Source: Halieaceae bacterium UBA4452
GTDB taxonomy: Bacteria; Pseudomonadota; Gammaproteobacteria; Pseudomonadales; Halieaceae
Length of the DNA stretch: 23,907 nucleotides
Assembly (NCBI GenBank): GCA_002389505.1
Contig: DGPA01000001.1
Coordinates: forward strand, 1 to 23,907
Reading direction: 5' to 3'
In this document: positions 23,628-23,907 of the stretch, one piece after another
Numbering within the stretch: the stretch's first letter is position 1
How the letters are laid out: every line of letters starts with the position of its first letter
Program-made: the position numbers and the translations under genes
The notes under the pieces: generated by a model
Told to the model about the DNA's origin: nothing
The model's input: the letters and a program-made list of their open reading frames with translations, nothing else
The model's database searches: none

Positions 23628-23766
23628 GATAACTCATACCTGTCCAAGGCACACGATGCACATATCCACACAGCGAGTGCGCGGCATGGTGGCTACGCTG
23701 ACGGTTTGGACTGACCAGTAACGGACTATGCTTAGAGCGGTTGCCCCAATAGTGGCGCGGCGCGCC

Positions 23767-23796
23767 TTGACTCGAGCCGCAGAAGCCGGTTACACT
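23767..23796 (+). promoter_or_regulatory. Sigma70-like promoter of the right-edge gene
   Basis: TTGACT (23767-23772) and TACACT (23791-23796) are separated by 18 bases, a fair sigma70 match. The transcript would begin near 23803, giving a leader of roughly 24 bases before the ATG at 23827. The remaining lptD upstream region (23628-23766) shows no other clear element; a promoter for lptD was not found. Confidence 0.55.
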
Positions 23797-23826
23797 TTTA
23801 TGGCTAACCAATAAGGGTAAAAAGAC

Positions 23827-23907
23827 ATGAAAACTATTGACGTTGCAGCTTTGCAAGGCTTTCGACATATCAACCAATCGACTGCAGTGACCGCGGCAAA
23901 AGTCGGC
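23827..23907 (+). CDS. Start of an unidentified gene, cut by window edge
   Basis: An ATG preceded by AAGGGT opens a frame of 27 codons that stays open to the last base. The visible product begins MKTIDVAALQGF and has no signal peptide or recognisable motif. The good promoter upstream and ribosome site support a real gene. In Pseudomonas the gene divergent from lptD is the sugar kinase amgK, but the visible residues do not let me confirm that. Confidence 0.6.
   Translation, partial: MKTIDVAALQGFRHINQSTAVTAAKVG

Noticed and set aside
23578..23877. Minus-strand open frame overlapping the lptD start
   Set aside because: Overlaps lptD in another frame and the promoter of the right-edge gene; no motif.

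Overview
The window reads as chromosomal DNA of a gammaproteobacterium, probably a marine lineage near Pseudomonadales/Cellvibrionales (for example the OM60/NOR5 or Spongiibacter side). The main reason is gene order. From about 6.4 kb to the right edge it follows the block I recall from Pseudomonas: rpoD, dnaG, yqeY, rpsU, tsaD, folB, cca, apaH, rsmA, pdxA, surA, lptD, with a tRNA beyond rpoD. The assignment is by gene order and protein resemblance only; the species is not known.

Left part (1-6.4 kb) is accessory. A minus-strand tRNA with a CAU anticodon, most like lysidine-type tRNA-Ile2, comes first. Then come a COQ7-like di-iron protein, an SDR oxidoreductase, a small sensorless histidine kinase, and a tightly overlapping three-gene operon of c-type cytochrome proteins. 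In transcription order the operon encodes a lipid-anchored dihaem c4-type cytochrome, a dihaem CcpA/MauG-family peroxidase, and a secreted beta-helix protein with a C-terminal haem c domain. This operon, directly downstream of rpoD on the same strand, is the most unusual content and the best candidate for an undescribed periplasmic redox system.

Middle part (6.4-12.7 kb) is the macromolecular synthesis operon rpsU-yqeY-dnaG-rpoD on the minus strand. It has a clear sigma70 promoter at 11174-11202 and diverges from tsaD-folB. The four minus-strand genes link translation (S21), primer synthesis (DnaG) and the housekeeping sigma factor.

Right part (12.6-23.9 kb) carries cca-apaH (tRNA 3'-end repair or synthesis; Ap4A hydrolysis), rsmA (16S rRNA dimethylation), an H-NS-like nucleoid protein, pdxA (vitamin B6) and surA (outer-membrane protein chaperone). 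A large secreted met-zincin metalloprotease on the opposite strand follows, then lptD (LPS export). Compared with the usual order the block has gained the H-NS-like gene between pdxA and rsmA and the metalloprotease between surA and lptD. It lacks plsY, folK and apaG at the places where relatives carry them. The last 81 bases hold the start of an unidentified plus-strand gene with a good promoter.

No CRISPR array, insertion sequence, integrase, rRNA or riboswitch was recognised.
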